From: Candidatus Pantoea soli
Lineage (GTDB): Bacteria > Pseudomonadota > Gammaproteobacteria > Enterobacterales > Enterobacteriaceae
Reading direction: 5' to 3'
Length of the DNA stretch: 64,000 nt
NCBI RefSeq assembly: GCF_007833795.1
Contig: NZ_CP032702.1
Span: forward strand, 620,001-684,000
The notes under the pieces were generated by a model that saw nothing but the letters and a program-made list of their open reading frames with translations, did not search any database and was not told the origin of the DNA. A program made the translations under genes and the position numbers. Positions within the stretch are counted from its first letter, which is position 1. Every line of letters starts with the position of its first letter. This document shows positions 33,594-43,935 of the stretch, one piece after another.

Positions 33594-33902
33594 ATGAGCC
33601 AACCTCTTTCCCCCCCCACCGCGCAGGATAACTGGCTGCGTTTTATTGCGCTGATGCAACGCGCGTTCGCTGATGAGATGGCGCTGCCGCTGCTGCAGCT
33701 GATGATGACGCCTGATGAACGGGAAGCCTTTGGCACCCGGCTGCGGATCATTGAAGCGCTGATCAACGGCGACATCAGCCAGCGCGAGCTGAAAAGCGAG
33801 CTGGGCGTGGGTATTGCCACCATTACGCGCGGCTCGAATAGTCTGAAAGAGGCGCCGCCCGCTCTGAAACAGTGGCTGGAGACGCATCTGGGCGAGGCGT
33901 GA
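33594..33902 (+). CDS. trpR: Trp operon repressor
   Basis: A 102-residue all-helical repressor with the TrpR core ([20 protein letters not shown]) and helix-turn-helix ([21 protein letters not shown]). With tryptophan bound it represses trp, aroH, mtr and trpR. The stop codon abuts the convergent yjjX stop with no gap. Slightly shorter than E. coli TrpR (108) at both ends. Confidence 0.97.
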   Translation: MSQPLSPPTAQDNWLRFIALMQRAFADEMALPLLQLMMTPDEREAFGTRLRIIEALINGDISQRELKSELGVGIATITRGSNSLKEAPPALKQWLETHLGEA

Positions 33903-34421
33903 TTACACCTGGTACAGCGGATGGGTGAAGGGGCACAGCGCCAGAATCAGCGCCTGATGGTAGACGCTGGAGCGGGTCAGCCGGCCCTGCGTAAACGCGC
34001 CGATGGCGCCGCCCTTGTGTTTGATGTTTTCCACACCGGTGAGCCGCGCCATTTCGTCACCCAGTTCATGACCCTGCGCCAGCCCCTGCAAAACCACCGG
34101 CGGTAGGGTAAAGCTGGCAGAACGTGACTCGCCGCGCTGCCGGGCGTTTTCTATCACCATCCACGCAAACGCGCAGTCGCCCTCAATGCCCGCCTCAATG
34201 GCGACCCAGAAATCCCCCTGCGGACGCAAAAGACGCGCGTGCGACACCCGCTGGCGCGCGCCGGTTCGCGTTTCGGCATCGCTGAGCGGCTGAGCGGCCA
34301 CGCCGCTCTCGACCGCGACCCCTTCAATATGGCAGGATCCTTCGCCGAAAACGTCGCTGAACGCCTGCGCCATGGCGCGGATTTTTGCCGGATTGGTGGT
34401 GGCTGCGACAACATGGTACAT
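33903..34421 (-). CDS. yjjX: inosine/xanthosine triphosphatase (non-canonical purine NTPase)
   Basis: The 172-residue protein ([17 protein letters not shown]...) hydrolyses ITP and XTP so they do not enter nucleic acids. Typical sequence: [35 protein letters not shown] and [15 protein letters not shown]. Start at ATG 34421, matching the E. coli protein; an upstream TTG would add six residues. Convergent with trpR, divergent from gpmB. Confidence 0.94.
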   Translation of the reverse strand: MYHVVAATTNPAKIRAMAQAFSDVFGEGSCHIEGVAVESGVAAQPLSDAETRTGARQRVSHARLLRPQGDFWVAIEAGIEGDCAFAWMVIENARQRGESRSASFTLPPVVLQGLAQGHELGDEMARLTGVENIKHKGGAIGAFTQGRLTRSSVYHQALILALCPFTHPLYQV

Positions 34422-34472
34422 AATTGACTGAACCCTCAAGGCAAATTTGTCGCAGTATAACGGAAACTACGC

Positions 34473-35120
34473 ATGTTACAGGTCTATCTTGTTCGTCATG
34501 GTGAAACGGTGTGGAATGCGGCCCGACGCATTCAGGGGCAGTCCGACAGTCCGCTGACGGAAAAAGGTGAACAGCAGGCCCATCAGGTCGGCGAGCGTGT
34601 GAAATCGCTGGGTATTACCCACGTGATTGCCAGCGATTTAGGACGCACCCGCCGTACCGCAGAGATCATTGCTGACGCCTGCGGCTGTGCGGTGACGCTG
34701 GACGCGCGCCTGCGCGAACTCAACATGGGCTGTCTGGAGCAGCGCCAGCTGGACGGCCTGACCGCTGAAGAAGAGGGCTGGCGCCAGGCACTGGTGGACG
34801 GCACCGAGGGCGGGCGCATTCCGGGTGGTGAGTCGATGACGGAAATGGCGGCGCGCATGCACGAAGCGCTGAATGCCTGTCTGCAGCTGCCCGCCGGCAG
34901 CCGGCCGCTGCTGGTCAGCCACGGTATGGCGCTGGGCGTGCTGGTGAGCACGATTCTGGGGCTGCCGGCCCATGCGGAGCGTCGCCTGCGCCTGCGTAAC
35001 TGCTCTATTTCACGCGTGGATCATCAGCAAAGCGCCTGGCTGGCAGCGGGCTGGGTGGTGGAGACAGCCGGTGATGTTTCCCATCTGGATGCCCCCGCGC
35101 TGGACGAGCTGCAGCGCTAG
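34473..35120 (+). CDS. gpmB: histidine phosphatase family protein GpmB
   Basis: A 215-residue phosphoglycerate-mutase-like protein with the phosphohistidine motif LVRHGETVWN (His9) and the second active-site His in LLVSHGMALG. Annotated as phosphoglycerate mutase 2, though the physiological activity of this family is more likely a phosphatase. Same length as in E. coli (YtjC). Convergent with rob. Confidence 0.94.
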   Translation: MLQVYLVRHGETVWNAARRIQGQSDSPLTEKGEQQAHQVGERVKSLGITHVIASDLGRTRRTAEIIADACGCAVTLDARLRELNMGCLEQRQLDGLTAEEEGWRQALVDGTEGGRIPGGESMTEMAARMHEALNACLQLPAGSRPLLVSHGMALGVLVSTILGLPAHAERRLRLRNCSISRVDHQQSAWLAAGWVVETAGDVSHLDAPALDELQR

Positions 35121-35196
35121 GCTGACCGGCGCACCAGCGGCGACGGCAGGCGGCGGGGCAGGCCGTCACCGGGACGGCATGACCGCTTAGCCGTGT

Positions 35197-36069
35197 TTAC
35201 TGCGGGCGAATCGGAATCAGATATTCGCAGCGAATCTCTGCCGGTGGCTCGCTGCGCTTTTTGCCGCCGTGGGTGAAGAAGCGTTCGATATCCTGACCCT
35301 GGCGGCGCACCAGCCCGAGCGTTGGCATGCAGGTGCCGTACAGCAGCAGGATGAACTCCTGCAGTGCGCTGCGCGGTCCCTGATAGTTGAACTGCACGTA
35401 ATCGCCGGCTTCCAGAATGACCCGCTGATTCGACTGCATATTCAGCGCCTGCTCATCATCCGGCACGGCGGTGGTGTAGAGAATTTCCTGCTCATCATCC
35501 TTTTCATGACTGGCACGCACCTGATGCAAACCATACAGCACCGGCGGCACGGTATCGGTTTCCAGCAGGAACTGCTTCCAGAAGTGAACGCGCATTTCAT
35601 CACGATAGCGGGAGATCTGCTCCAGCGTGCAGGTGTAGCTTTGCGTCTGCCCCACCAGCGCGGTTTCCGGCAGCGTGACAAAGTGGGCTTCCGGCATCGG
35701 CATGTCGTCCAGGCGAATAGGCGGGCGGATGCCAAAGGAGTTCCACTCGGAGGAGCGACGATACCAGGCTGGCGTCTGGTTGAACTGCTTTTTAAATGCG
35801 CGGGTGAAGGTCTGCTGCGAATCGAAGCGATATTGTAAGGCGATGTCGAGGATGGGGCGGCTGGTGAGGCGCAGCGCCACCGCGGCCTTGGACAGCCGGC
35901 GGGCACGAATATACGCGCCGATGGCGTGACCCGTTACTTCCTTGAACATTCGCTGCAGGTGCCATTTGGAGTAGCCGGCTTTCAGGGCAACGTTATCCAG
36001 TGAAAGCGGTTGATCCAGATGGCTCTCCAGCCAGACAAGCAAATCGCGAATGATACCGGCTTGGTCCAT
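35197..36069 (-). CDS. rob: AraC-family transcriptional activator Rob
   Basis: A 290-residue regulator with N-terminal AraC DNA-binding domain (two helix-turn-helices, [20 protein letters not shown] and [20 protein letters not shown]) and a C-terminal GyrI-like ligand domain, the Rob architecture. It activates the mar/sox/rob regulon (efflux, oxidative and solvent tolerance). E. coli Rob has 289 residues. Divergent from creA. Confidence 0.96.
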   Translation of the reverse strand: MDQAGIIRDLLVWLESHLDQPLSLDNVALKAGYSKWHLQRMFKEVTGHAIGAYIRARRLSKAAVALRLTSRPILDIALQYRFDSQQTFTRAFKKQFNQTPAWYRRSSEWNSFGIRPPIRLDDMPMPEAHFVTLPETALVGQTQSYTCTLEQISRYRDEMRVHFWKQFLLETDTVPPVLYGLHQVRASHEKDDEQEILYTTAVPDDEQALNMQSNQRVILEAGDYVQFNYQGPRSALQEFILLLYGTCMPTLGLVRRQGQDIERFFTHGGKKRSEPPAEIRCEYLIPIRPQ

Positions 36070-36262
36070 AAAACATCCTCATAACTCTCTGGTGGCGCAA
36101 CGATCAACTCGTCGAATAATAGCACGAAATGCACAAAATCGCGGGAGCGGTTTATCTGCCGTTTGTGCTAGATCAGTGCGGGTAAGGGCCCGTCAGGTTT
36201 GGTTCTTTTTTCGATTGCCCGTACATTACCTTTACATCTATTCCGTTTGCAATGGTAACTCA

Positions 36263-36736
36263 ATGACAATAGCTCGCAATCTTATAGTCACGCTGGCAAC
36301 TTTAATGCTCAGCCACGCCGTTCTGGCCGAAGAGATCGGTTCCGTCGACACGGTGTTCAAGATGTTTGGTCCCGACCACAAAATCGTCGTGGAGGCTTTT
36401 GATGATCCCGACGTTAAAAATGTCACCTGTTATATCAGCCGGGCGAAAACCGGTGGTATCAAAGGTGGGCTGGGACTGGCAGAGGACACGTCTGATGCCG
36501 CCATCTCCTGTCAGCAGGTGGGACCGGTAGAGCTTAGCGATAAAATCGCACAAGGCAAGGCGCAGGGCGAAGTTGTCTTCCGAAAACGCACGTCACTGGT
36601 GTTCAAAAAGCTGCAGGTGGTGCGCTTTTTTGATCAGAAACGTCACGCGCTGGTCTATCTGAGCTACTCCGACAAAGTGGTGGACGGCTCACCGAAAAAT
36701 GCGCTGAGCGCCGTGCCCATCATGCCGTGGCATTAA
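36263..36736 (+). CDS. creA: CreA family periplasmic protein
   Basis: A 157-residue protein (same length as E. coli CreA) with a cleavable signal peptide ([22 protein letters not shown]) and the DUF1131-like body [18 protein letters not shown] ... [12 protein letters not shown]. Function unknown. In E. coli creA heads creABCD; here creB, creC and creD are absent and arcA follows directly across a terminator. Start at ATG 36263 fits the signal peptide; the open frame extends much further upstream without support. Confidence 0.93.
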   Translation: MTIARNLIVTLATLMLSHAVLAEEIGSVDTVFKMFGPDHKIVVEAFDDPDVKNVTCYISRAKTGGIKGGLGLAEDTSDAAISCQQVGPVELSDKIAQGKAQGEVVFRKRTSLVFKKLQVVRFFDQKRHALVYLSYSDKVVDGSPKNALSAVPIMPWH

Positions 36737-36741
36737 GACAT

Positions 36742-36769
36742 AAAAAAACGCCCCGCGGGGCGTTTTTTT
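36742..36769. terminator. bidirectional terminator between creA and arcA
   Basis: A7, CGCCCC, loop, GGGGCG, T7: a symmetrical strong rho-independent terminator between convergent genes. Confidence 0.93.
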
Positions 36770-36780
36770 GTGGCGGAAAC

Positions 36781-37497
36781 TCAGTCCTGCAGTTCGCCGC
36801 AGAAGCGGTAACCTTCGCCATGAATGGTGGCGATGATTTCCGGCGTATCAGGCGTGGATTCGAAATGTTTACGAATACGACGGATGGTGACGTCAACCGT
36901 ACGGTCGTGCGGTTTCAGTTCGCGGCCGGTCATTTTTTTCAGCAGGTCAGCACGGGTCTGAATTTTGCCCGGATTCTCACAGAAGTGCAGCATGGCGCGG
37001 AATTCACTGCGCGGCAGCTTGTACTGCTCGCCGTTCGGGCTGATCAGCGAGCGGCTGTTGATATCCAGCTCCCAGCCGTTGAAGCGATAGCTCTCCACCT
37101 GACGGCGCTCTTCGCTCGGCATCGCCAGGTTCATGGTACGGGACAGCAGGTTACGTGCGCGGATCGTCAGCTCACGTGGGTTAAACGGTTTGGTGATGTA
37201 ATCGTCAGCACCGATTTCCAGACCAAGGATTTTATCCACTTCGTTATCACGGCCGGTGAGGAACATCAGCGCGACGTTAGCCTGTTCACGCAGTTCACGC
37301 GCCAGTAACAGACCGTTTTTGCCTGGCAGATTGATGTCCATAATGACCAGGTTGACATCATTTTCTGTCAGCACCTGGTGCATCTCAGCACCGTCGGTGG
37401 CTTCATAGACCACGTAACCTTCTGCCTCAAAAATACTTTTGAGGGTGTTACGCGTGACCAGTTCGTCTTCAACGATAAGAATGTGCGGGGTCTGCAT
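36781..37497 (-). CDS. arcA: two-component response regulator ArcA
   Basis: A 238-residue OmpR/PhoB-type regulator: receiver domain (about 1-120) with phospho-acceptor Asp54 in [13 protein letters not shown], and a C-terminal winged helix ([29 protein letters not shown]). It receives phosphate from ArcB and controls respiratory genes under low oxygen. Almost invariant in enterobacteria. Preceded by a long leader region carrying an FNR-type site. Confidence 0.98.
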   Translation of the reverse strand: MQTPHILIVEDELVTRNTLKSIFEAEGYVVYEATDGAEMHQVLTENDVNLVIMDINLPGKNGLLLARELREQANVALMFLTGRDNEVDKILGLEIGADDYITKPFNPRELTIRARNLLSRTMNLAMPSEERRQVESYRFNGWELDINSRSLISPNGEQYKLPRSEFRAMLHFCENPGKIQTRADLLKKMTGRELKPHDRTVDVTIRRIRKHFESTPDTPEIIATIHGEGYRFCGELQD

Positions 37498-38106
37498 GTT
37501 TCGCTACCTAAAATTTGCCAACAAATCGAAAACAGGGCGTACGGCGGTTGCTGCGACGCAGCTTCAGAACCGCGAGCCGTGCGCAACCGGTGTACGAAAT
37601 AATCTTCGGAATACACCATCCATCTACGTCAACTTCAGTGTTAGCTCAGCCAGTCAGGATGAATATTTGCGTGCCCCGTGGGTATCGGACTGGCGCTTAT
37701 CCTAACCGTATTAACAGCAACCTAACAGCACCAACAACAACCGATAAGCATAAAAACAACGCTTCGTTGACTTATATCAAATGCAAGTGTAGCACGTTAA
37801 CACTTTTATTAAAAACTTCTACTGGAATGCCAGCTTAGCTCACAAAAAGCAGCATTTTCGCTACATTTAAGCCGCCTGTGTACGGCAATTGTCGCTGCAA
37901 AAGAGCATATTTTAATAGATTGAAAAATAATATTTTTATATTAAACAGGCACGGAAATTTTACTTATATCCACAAAAAGTTATGACGTATCGCTTTTATC
38001 TTGTTTTAACATCCTTAACATCTTATTTTCCTGCGCCCGCGCGGTTGGTATTTTTACCCCTGCGTGCCAACATAGTGCGCGTTGTTAATCGTACGATGGA
38101 AAAATC
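37498..38106. other. long AT-rich arcA-lasT intergenic region
   Basis: About 610 bp without a supported gene. E. coli has the small gene yjjY here; I find no equivalent. It includes the arcA leader and promoters, the FNR-type site at 37767-37780 and AT-rich sequence before lasT (37900-38040). A short plus-strand open frame at 37515-37838 has no ribosome site or recognisable product. Confidence 0.6.
37767..37780. promoter_or_regulatory. FNR-type binding site upstream of arcA
   Basis: TTGACTTATATCAA matches the FNR consensus TTGAT-N4-ATCAA in 9 of 10 positions. In E. coli FNR activates arcA anaerobically from a distal promoter; the position, about 270 bp upstream of the start codon, agrees with that arrangement. 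Confidence 0.65.
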
Positions 38107-38811
38107 ATGCATTTCCCCCTGATCCTTGTTTCACCTGCGCGCCCGGAAAATATCGGTGCGGCAGCCCGCGCCATGAAAACCATGGGCTTTAGCGAACTGC
38201 GCATTGTGGCCAGCGATGCCTGGCAGGACCCGGCCGCGCGACGCGTGGCCCACGGTGCCGGTGAGATTCTCGATAACCTGAAAACCTATGCCACGCTGAG
38301 CGAGGCGCTGGCAGATGTGGATTTCTCCGTGGCAACCACGGCACGCAGCCGGGCGAAATTCCGTTACTACGCTACGCCGCAGCAGGTGGAAAACATTCTG
38401 CAGGAGAAACGGCAGTGGCTGAGCCGTATTGCGCTGGTGTTTGGCCGTGAAGACAGCGGACTGACCAACGATGAGCTGGAGCAGGTGGATTTGCTCACCG
38501 GCATTCCCATGGCCAGTGACTATCCCTCTCTCAATCTCGGCCAGGCGGTGATGGTGTATTGCTATCAGCTCTCTGCGCTGAATCAGGTGGCTGCCGCGCC
38601 GGCGGAAGCGGCAAATCAGCCTCAGCTGCAGGCGCTGCGTCAGCGTTTTCATCAGCTGCTGGTCACGCTGGAAGTCAGTGATGATGTGAAAATGGCGGAC
38701 TGGATCGATCAGCGTATCGGCCTGCTGGAGCAGCGCGACAGCGCCATGCTGCACCGTTTACTGCATGACGTAGAAAAAAAACTTATAGATAATTGCTCGG
38801 AGAAATCCTGA
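38107..38811 (+). CDS. lasT: TrmH/SpoU-family RNA methyltransferase LasT (YjtD)
   Basis: A 234-residue SPOUT methyltransferase with motif 1 LVSPARPENIGAAARAMK, motif 2 ALVFGREDSGLTNDE and motif 3 SLNLGQAVMVY. It uses S-adenosylmethionine to 2'-O-methylate RNA; the substrate of this subfamily (related to TrmJ) is not settled. Positioned between arcA and the thr operon as in E. coli. Confidence 0.93.
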   Translation: MHFPLILVSPARPENIGAAARAMKTMGFSELRIVASDAWQDPAARRVAHGAGEILDNLKTYATLSEALADVDFSVATTARSRAKFRYYATPQQVENILQEKRQWLSRIALVFGREDSGLTNDELEQVDLLTGIPMASDYPSLNLGQAVMVYCYQLSALNQVAAAPAEAANQPQLQALRQRFHQLLVTLEVSDDVKMADWIDQRIGLLEQRDSAMLHRLLHDVEKKLIDNCSEKS

Positions 38812-38997
38812 GTTTGCAGTGTGTGATCGGGTATCACTGCCTCAGCGTGAACGATCGCGATGCCATTTTCCGTCACAGGCGCAGTAGTGCGCAGCAACAA
38901 CAACAACGGGCTAAGACAAATTCGTTGACTTAACGTGCGGTTTGCTTTACTTCTGGAAGGCAGACGGACAAGACAAAGACAGACAGAAAAAATCTCA

Positions 38998-39069
38998 ATG
39001 CGTAATCACAGCCTGAACACCACCATTATTATTACCACCACCATTACCACAGGTAACGGTGCGGGCTGA
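38998..39069 (+). CDS. thrL: thr operon leader peptide
   Basis: A 23-residue peptide MRNHSLNTTIIITTTITTGN plus GAG, rich in Thr and Ile (7 Thr, 4 Ile) and ending like E. coli ThrL (TTGNGAG). Ribosome stalling at Thr/Ile codons when those charged tRNAs are scarce prevents formation of the terminator downstream. A TTGACT -35-type element lies at 38925. Confidence 0.93.
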   Translation: MRNHSLNTTIIITTTITTGNGAG

Positions 39070-39089
39070 CGCATACAGGAAAAACAAAA

Positions 39090-39126
39090 AAAGAAGCCCG
39101 CACCTTACCAGTGCGGGCTTTTTTTT
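39090..39126 (+). terminator. threonine operon attenuator
   Basis: AAGCCCGCAC (39094-39103) and GTGCGGGCTT (39111-39120) form a 10-bp stem with a 7-base loop, followed by eight T. The GTGCGGGCT element also occurs at the end of thrL (39058-39066), providing the alternative antiterminator pairing. Confidence 0.92.
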
Positions 39127-39153
39127 CGGCAAAAATTCAGGAGAGCTTCAACC

Positions 39154-41616
39154 ATGCGAGTGCTGAAATTCGGCGGGACCTCGGTAGCCAATGCGGAACG
39201 TTTTCTCCGCGTGGCGGATATTCTGGAAAGCAATGCGCAACAGGGACAGGTCGCCACCGTACTCTCTGCGCCGGCCAAAATCACCAATCACCTGGTGGCA
39301 ATGATTGAAAAAACCATCAGCGGCCAGGATGCCGTGCCGAATATCAGCGACGCCGAACGTATTTTTGCCGAACTGCTGCAGGGTCTGGCCGCAGCGCAGC
39401 CGGGCTTTGATTATGAGGGCCTGAAAACCCGCGTGGAGCTGGAGTTTGCCCAGCTGAAACAGGTGCTGCACGGCATCAGCCTGCTGGGCCAGTGCCCGGA
39501 TGCGGTCAACGCCGGCATCATCTGTCGCGGAGAAAAGCTCTCAATTGCCATTATGGAAGCGCTGCTGCAGGCGCGCGGCCACAAGGTTACGGTGATTGAT
39601 CCGGTTGAGAAACTGCTGGCGGTCGGCCATTACCTGGAGTCCACCGTGGATATCGCGGAGTCCACGCGCCGTATCGCTGCCAGCCAGATCCCGGCTGATC
39701 ATATGATTCTGATGGCGGGCTTTACCGCCGGCAATGAGAAGGGCGAACTGGTGGTGCTGGGCCGCAACGGCTCTGACTACTCCGCCGCGGTGCTGGCTGC
39801 CTGCCTGCGTGCCGACTGCTGTGAAATCTGGACCGACGTCGACGGCGTCTATACCTGCGATCCACGCCAGGTACCGGATGCGCGTCTGCTGAAGTCGATG
39901 TCTTATCAGGAGGCGATGGAGCTCTCCTATTTCGGTGCCAAAGTGCTGCATCCGCGCACTATTGCGCCTATCGCCCGCTTCCAGATTCCGTGCCTGATCA
40001 AAAACACGGCCAATCCGCAGGCGCCCGGCACGCTGATTGGCGGCGAAGCCGGCACCGATGAAAGCCCGGTAAAAGGCATCACCAATCTCAACAACATGGC
40101 GATGTTTAACGTCTCCGGGCCGGGCATGAAAGGCATGGTCGGCATGGCGGCACGCGTGTTCGCTGCCATGTCTCGCACCGGCATCTCCGTGGTGCTGATT
40201 ACGCAATCCTCTTCAGAATACAGCATCAGCTTCTGCGTGCCGCAGAGCGAGCAGGCGCGGGCGCGCCGCGTGCTGGAAGAGGAGTTCTACCTTGAGCTGA
40301 AAGATGGTCTGCTGGATCCGCTCGACGTGCTGGAGCAACTGGCGGTGATTTCCGTGGTGGGTGACGGCATGCGCACGCTGCGCGGTATCTCAGCCAAATT
40401 CTTCTCTGCACTGGCACGCGCCAACATCAACATTGTGGCGATTGCGCAGGGCTCTTCTGAGCGCTCCATTTCGGTGGTGGTCAGTAATGATGACGCCACG
40501 ACCGGCGTGCGGGTGGTTCACCAGATGCTGTTTGCTACCGATCAGGTGATTGAAGTGTTCGTGGTCGGCGTGGGCGGCGTGGGCGGTGCTCTGCTGGATC
40601 AGCTCTACCGTCAGCAGAGCTGGCTGAAGGGCAAGCATATCGATTTGCGCGTGTGCGGCATTGCCAACTCACGCGCGCTGCTGACCAACGTGCACGGCAT
40701 TGACCTCAGCAACTGGAAGGCCGGACTGGACGAAGCCAAAGAGCCGTTTAATCTGGGCCGCCTGATTCGGCTGGTGAAAGAGTATCATCTGCTCAACCCG
40801 GTGATTGTTGACTGCACCTCCAGCCAGGCGGTGGCCGATCAGTATGCGGACTTCCTCGCGGAAGGTTTCCACGTGGTCACGCCGAATAAAAAAGCCAACA
40901 CCTCTTCGTGGAATTACTATCAGCAGATGCGCGCTGCCGCCGCCAAATCGCGGCGTAAATTCCTCTATGACACGAACGTTGGCGCAGGTCTGCCGGTGAT
41001 TGAGAACCTGCAAAACCTGCTGAATGCCGGCGATGAGCTGATTAAATTCTCCGGTATCCTCTCCGGCTCGCTCTCCTTTATTTTCGGCAAGCTGGATGAG
41101 GGCGTCTCGCTTTCAGAAGCCACGCGGCTGGCGCGCGAACTGGGCTTTACCGAGCCGGATCCGCGTGACGATCTTTCCGGCACCGATGTGGCCCGCAAGC
41201 TGCTGATTCTGGCGCGTGAAGCGGGCCATCAGCTGGAGCTGAGCGACATTGAGATTGAGCCATTATTGCCGGACAGTCTCACCGCGCTGCACGATACAGA
41301 ACAGTTTATGGCACGTCTGCCAGAGCTGGATAACGCCATTGCCGCGCGCGTTGCCAAAGCGCGCGATGAGGGTAAAGTGTTACGCTTCGTCGGCGTCATT
41401 GAAGAGGGCGGCGCGTGCAAGGTGAAGATCGAGGCTGTGGATAGCAACGATCCGCTGTACAAAGTGAAAAATGGCGAGAACGCGCTGGCGTTTTACAGCC
41501 GCTACTATCAGCCCATCCCGCTGGTTCTGCGGGGGTATGGTGCCGGTAATGATGTGACCGCGGCGGGCGTGTTTGCCGATCTGCTGCGGACGCTGTCATG
41601 GAAGTTGGGAGTGTGA
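39154..41616 (+). CDS. thrA: bifunctional aspartokinase I / homoserine dehydrogenase I
   Basis: An 820-residue fusion, the same length as in E. coli. N-terminal aspartokinase ([35 protein letters not shown]), central paired ACT domains that bind threonine ([30 protein letters not shown]) and C-terminal homoserine dehydrogenase ([43 protein letters not shown]). Catalyses the first and third steps from aspartate to threonine. Stop lies 2 bp before thrB. Confidence 0.98.
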   Translation: MRVLKFGGTSVANAERFLRVADILESNAQQGQVATVLSAPAKITNHLVAMIEKTISGQDAVPNISDAERIFAELLQGLAAAQPGFDYEGLKTRVELEFAQLKQVLHGISLLGQCPDAVNAGIICRGEKLSIAIMEALLQARGHKVTVIDPVEKLLAVGHYLESTVDIAESTRRIAASQIPADHMILMAGFTAGNEKGELVVLGRNGSDYSAAVLAACLRADCCEIWTDVDGVYTCDPRQVPDARLLKSMSYQEAMELSYFGAKVLHPRTIAPIARFQIPCLIKNTANPQAPGTLIGGEAGTDESPVKGITNLNNMAMFNVSGPGMKGMVGMAARVFAAMSRTGISVVLITQSSSEYSISFCVPQSEQARARRVLEEEFYLELKDGLLDPLDVLEQLAVISVVGDGMRTLRGISAKFFSALARANINIVAIAQGSSERSISVVVSNDDATTGVRVVHQMLFATDQVIEVFVVGVGGVGGALLDQLYRQQSWLKGKHIDLRVCGIANSRALLTNVHGIDLSNWKAGLDEAKEPFNLGRLIRLVKEYHLLNPVIVDCTSSQAVADQYADFLAEGFHVVTPNKKANTSSWNYYQQMRAAAAKSRRKFLYDTNVGAGLPVIENLQNLLNAGDELIKFSGILSGSLSFIFGKLDEGVSLSEATRLARELGFTEPDPRDDLSGTDVARKLLILAREAGHQLELSDIEIEPLLPDSLTALHDTEQFMARLPELDNAIAARVAKARDEGKVLRFVGVIEEGGACKVKIEAVDSNDPLYKVKNGENALAFYSRYYQPIPLVLRGYGAGNDVTAAGVFADLLRTLSWKLGV

Positions 41617-41618
41617 TG

Positions 41619-42548
41619 ATGGTAAAAATTTATGCACCGGCCTCGATAGGTAACGTCAGCGTCGGCTTTGATGTGCTGGGCGCGGCGGTGTCGCCGGTGG
41701 ATGGGACGCTGCTGGGTGATTGCGTTACGGTGGTGGCTGCCGATCGTTTTAGCCTGGAAAACACCGGCCGCTTTGTCAGCAAGCTGCCCCCCAACCCGCA
41801 GGAGAATATCGTTTACCAGTGCTGGGAACGTTTCTGCCAGGCGATTGGCAAACAGGTTCCCGTTGCCATGACGCTGGAAAAGAACATGCCTATTGGCTCC
41901 GGCCTCGGCTCCAGCGCCTGCTCGGTGGTGGCCGGGCTGATGGCAATGAATGAGTTTTGCGGCAAGCCGCTGGACGATACCGCGCTGCTGGCGCTGATGG
42001 GCGAGCTGGAGGGCCGTATCTCCGGCAGCGTGCATTACGACAACGTGGCACCCTGCTTCCTTGGCGGCGTGCAGCTGATGATCGAAGAAAACGGAATTAT
42101 CAGCCAGGACGTGCCGTGCTTTGATGACTGGCTGTGGGTGATGGCATATCCGGGGATTAAGGTTTCCACTGCCGAAGCGCGGGCGATTCTGCCGGCGCAG
42201 TACCGCAAGCAGGATGTCATCAAACATGGCCGTCTGCTGGCAGGCTTCATTCACGCCTGCCATACCCGCCAGCCTGCGCTGGCGGCTAAACTGATGCAGG
42301 ATGTGGTCGCCGAACCCTATCGCACAAAACTGCTGCCGGGCTTTGCGGCAGCGCGTGACGCCGCCGCCGATATTGGCGCACTGGCCTGCGGGATTTCGGG
42401 TTCCGGCCCGACACTTTTCGCCGTTTGCAATGAGCAGGCAACGGCACAGCGGATGGCCGACTGGCTGAGCCAGCACTATCTGCAGAACGATGAAGGTTTC
42501 GTCCATATCTGCCGTCTTGATACGGCTGGCGCACGTAAATTGGGATAA
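41619..42548 (+). CDS. thrB: homoserine kinase
   Basis: A 309-residue GHMP kinase with the ATP loop [17 protein letters not shown] and [12 protein letters not shown]. Phosphorylates homoserine. Start chosen at the second ATG (41619, MVKIYAPAS) by comparison with E. coli ThrB; an adjacent in-frame ATG at 41616 overlaps the thrA stop. Coupled to thrA and thrC (3-bp gap). Confidence 0.97.
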   Translation: MVKIYAPASIGNVSVGFDVLGAAVSPVDGTLLGDCVTVVAADRFSLENTGRFVSKLPPNPQENIVYQCWERFCQAIGKQVPVAMTLEKNMPIGSGLGSSACSVVAGLMAMNEFCGKPLDDTALLALMGELEGRISGSVHYDNVAPCFLGGVQLMIEENGIISQDVPCFDDWLWVMAYPGIKVSTAEARAILPAQYRKQDVIKHGRLLAGFIHACHTRQPALAAKLMQDVVAEPYRTKLLPGFAAARDAAADIGALACGISGSGPTLFAVCNEQATAQRMADWLSQHYLQNDEGFVHICRLDTAGARKLG

Positions 42549-42551
42549 CGC

Positions 42552-43835
42552 ATGAAACTCTACAACCTTAAAGATCACAACGAGCAGGTGAGCTTTTCTC
42601 AGGCCGTTAAACAGGGCCTGGGTTCGCAGCAGGGCCTGTTCTTTCCGCTGGAACTGCCGGAATTTGAACTGACAGACATCGATGCGATGCTGGAGATGGA
42701 TTTCGTCAGCCGCAGCAGCAAAATCCTTTCGGCGTATATCGGTGATGAGATTGCGGCGCATCAGCTGGCTGAGCGCGTTAAAAATGCCTTCACCTTCCCG
42801 GCGCCGGTCACCCAGGTCAGCGATGATGTAGCCTGCCTGGAGCTGTTCCATGGCCCGACGCTGGCCTTTAAAGACTTCGGCGGCCGGTTTATGGCGCAGA
42901 TGCTGTCTTACGTTTCCGGTGCTGACGAGCAGATCACCATCCTGACCGCGACCTCCGGGGATACCGGGGCGGCGGTCGCCCATGCGTTCTACGGCATGGA
43001 AAATGTGCGCGTGGTGATCCTCTATCCGCAGGGCAAAATCAGTCCGCTGCAGGAGAAACTGTTCTGTACGCTGGGCGGCAATATCGAAACCATCGCCGTT
43101 GAAGGCGACTTTGACGCCTGTCAGGCGCTGGTGAAGCAGGCATTTGACGACGAAGAGCTGAAAAAGACGATCGGCCTGAACTCCGCCAACTCAATCAATA
43201 TCAGCCGTCTGCTGGCACAGATTTGCTACTATTTTGAAGCCGTGGCACAGCTGCCGCAGGAAAAACGCAATCAGCTGGTGGTCTCGGTGCCCAGCGGCAA
43301 CTTTGGCGACCTGACCGCGGGCCTGCTGGCGAAGTCGCTGGGGCTGCCGATCAAGCGCTTTATTGCCGCGACCAACGCCAACGACACCGTGCCGCGCTTC
43401 CTCGGCAACGGCGAGTGGCAGCCAAATGCTACCGTGGCGACGCTCTCCAATGCCATGGACGTCAGCCAGCCGAACAACTGGCCGCGCGTGGAGGAGCTGT
43501 TCCGCCGCAAAACCTGGCGTCTGACCGATCTGGCTTACGGCGCAGTTACAGATGAAACCACGCGTGCCACCGTGCGTGAGCTGGCAGACATCGGCTATAT
43601 CTCTGAACCGCATGCCGCCATCGCTTACCGCCTGCTGCGTGATAACCTGCAGGAAGGGGAGTTCGGCCTGTTCCTCGGCACCGCCCATCCGGCGAAGTTC
43701 AAAGAGAGCGTGGAAGAGATTCTGCAGCAGACGCTGCCGCTGCCTGAAGCGCTGGCTGAGCGGGCCGATCTGCCGCTGCTGTCGCACCACCTGCCGGCGG
43801 ATTTCGCCCGGCTGCGGACATTTTTGCTGAAGTAA
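42552..43835 (+). CDS. thrC: threonine synthase
   Basis: A 427-residue PLP enzyme converting O-phosphohomoserine to threonine. The PLP lysine lies in LAFKDFGGRFMAQ, the phosphate loop in VSVPSGNFGDLTAG, and the motif TATSGDTGAAV is present. One residue shorter than E. coli ThrC. Last gene of thrLABC, followed by a terminator. Confidence 0.97.
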   Translation: MKLYNLKDHNEQVSFSQAVKQGLGSQQGLFFPLELPEFELTDIDAMLEMDFVSRSSKILSAYIGDEIAAHQLAERVKNAFTFPAPVTQVSDDVACLELFHGPTLAFKDFGGRFMAQMLSYVSGADEQITILTATSGDTGAAVAHAFYGMENVRVVILYPQGKISPLQEKLFCTLGGNIETIAVEGDFDACQALVKQAFDDEELKKTIGLNSANSINISRLLAQICYYFEAVAQLPQEKRNQLVVSVPSGNFGDLTAGLLAKSLGLPIKRFIAATNANDTVPRFLGNGEWQPNATVATLSNAMDVSQPNNWPRVEELFRRKTWRLTDLAYGAVTDETTRATVRELADIGYISEPHAAIAYRLLRDNLQEGEFGLFLGTAHPAKFKESVEEILQQTLPLPEALAERADLPLLSHHLPADFARLRTFLLK

Positions 43836-43840
43836 AACAG

Positions 43841-43870
43841 AAACGGACTGAGGCATCAGTCCGTTTTTTT
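43841..43870 (+). terminator. thr operon terminator
   Basis: AACGGACTGA, loop GGCA, TCAGTCCGTT followed by a run of T: a perfect rho-independent terminator 5 bp after the thrC stop. Confidence 0.93.
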
Positions 43871-43935
43871 TGCGACGCGCGTGAGCTGCGGCAAAAACGC
43901 GCAACAGCGTGCGCCGCAACCATCAACGCCTGAGG

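Noticed and set aside
36050..36262. Long N-terminal extension of creA
   Set aside because: The extra 71 codons overlap the rob promoter and start, lack a ribosome site, and would bury the obvious signal peptide that begins at 36263.
37515..37838. Candidate small gene in the arcA upstream region (yjjY equivalent)
   Set aside because: The sequence does not resemble yjjY, has no ribosome site and lies in the arcA leader/promoter region.
41508..42983. Long minus-strand frame across thrB and the ends of thrA and thrC
   Set aside because: It spans three conserved genes in the opposite sense; it reads as low-complexity His/Arg/Gln sequence.
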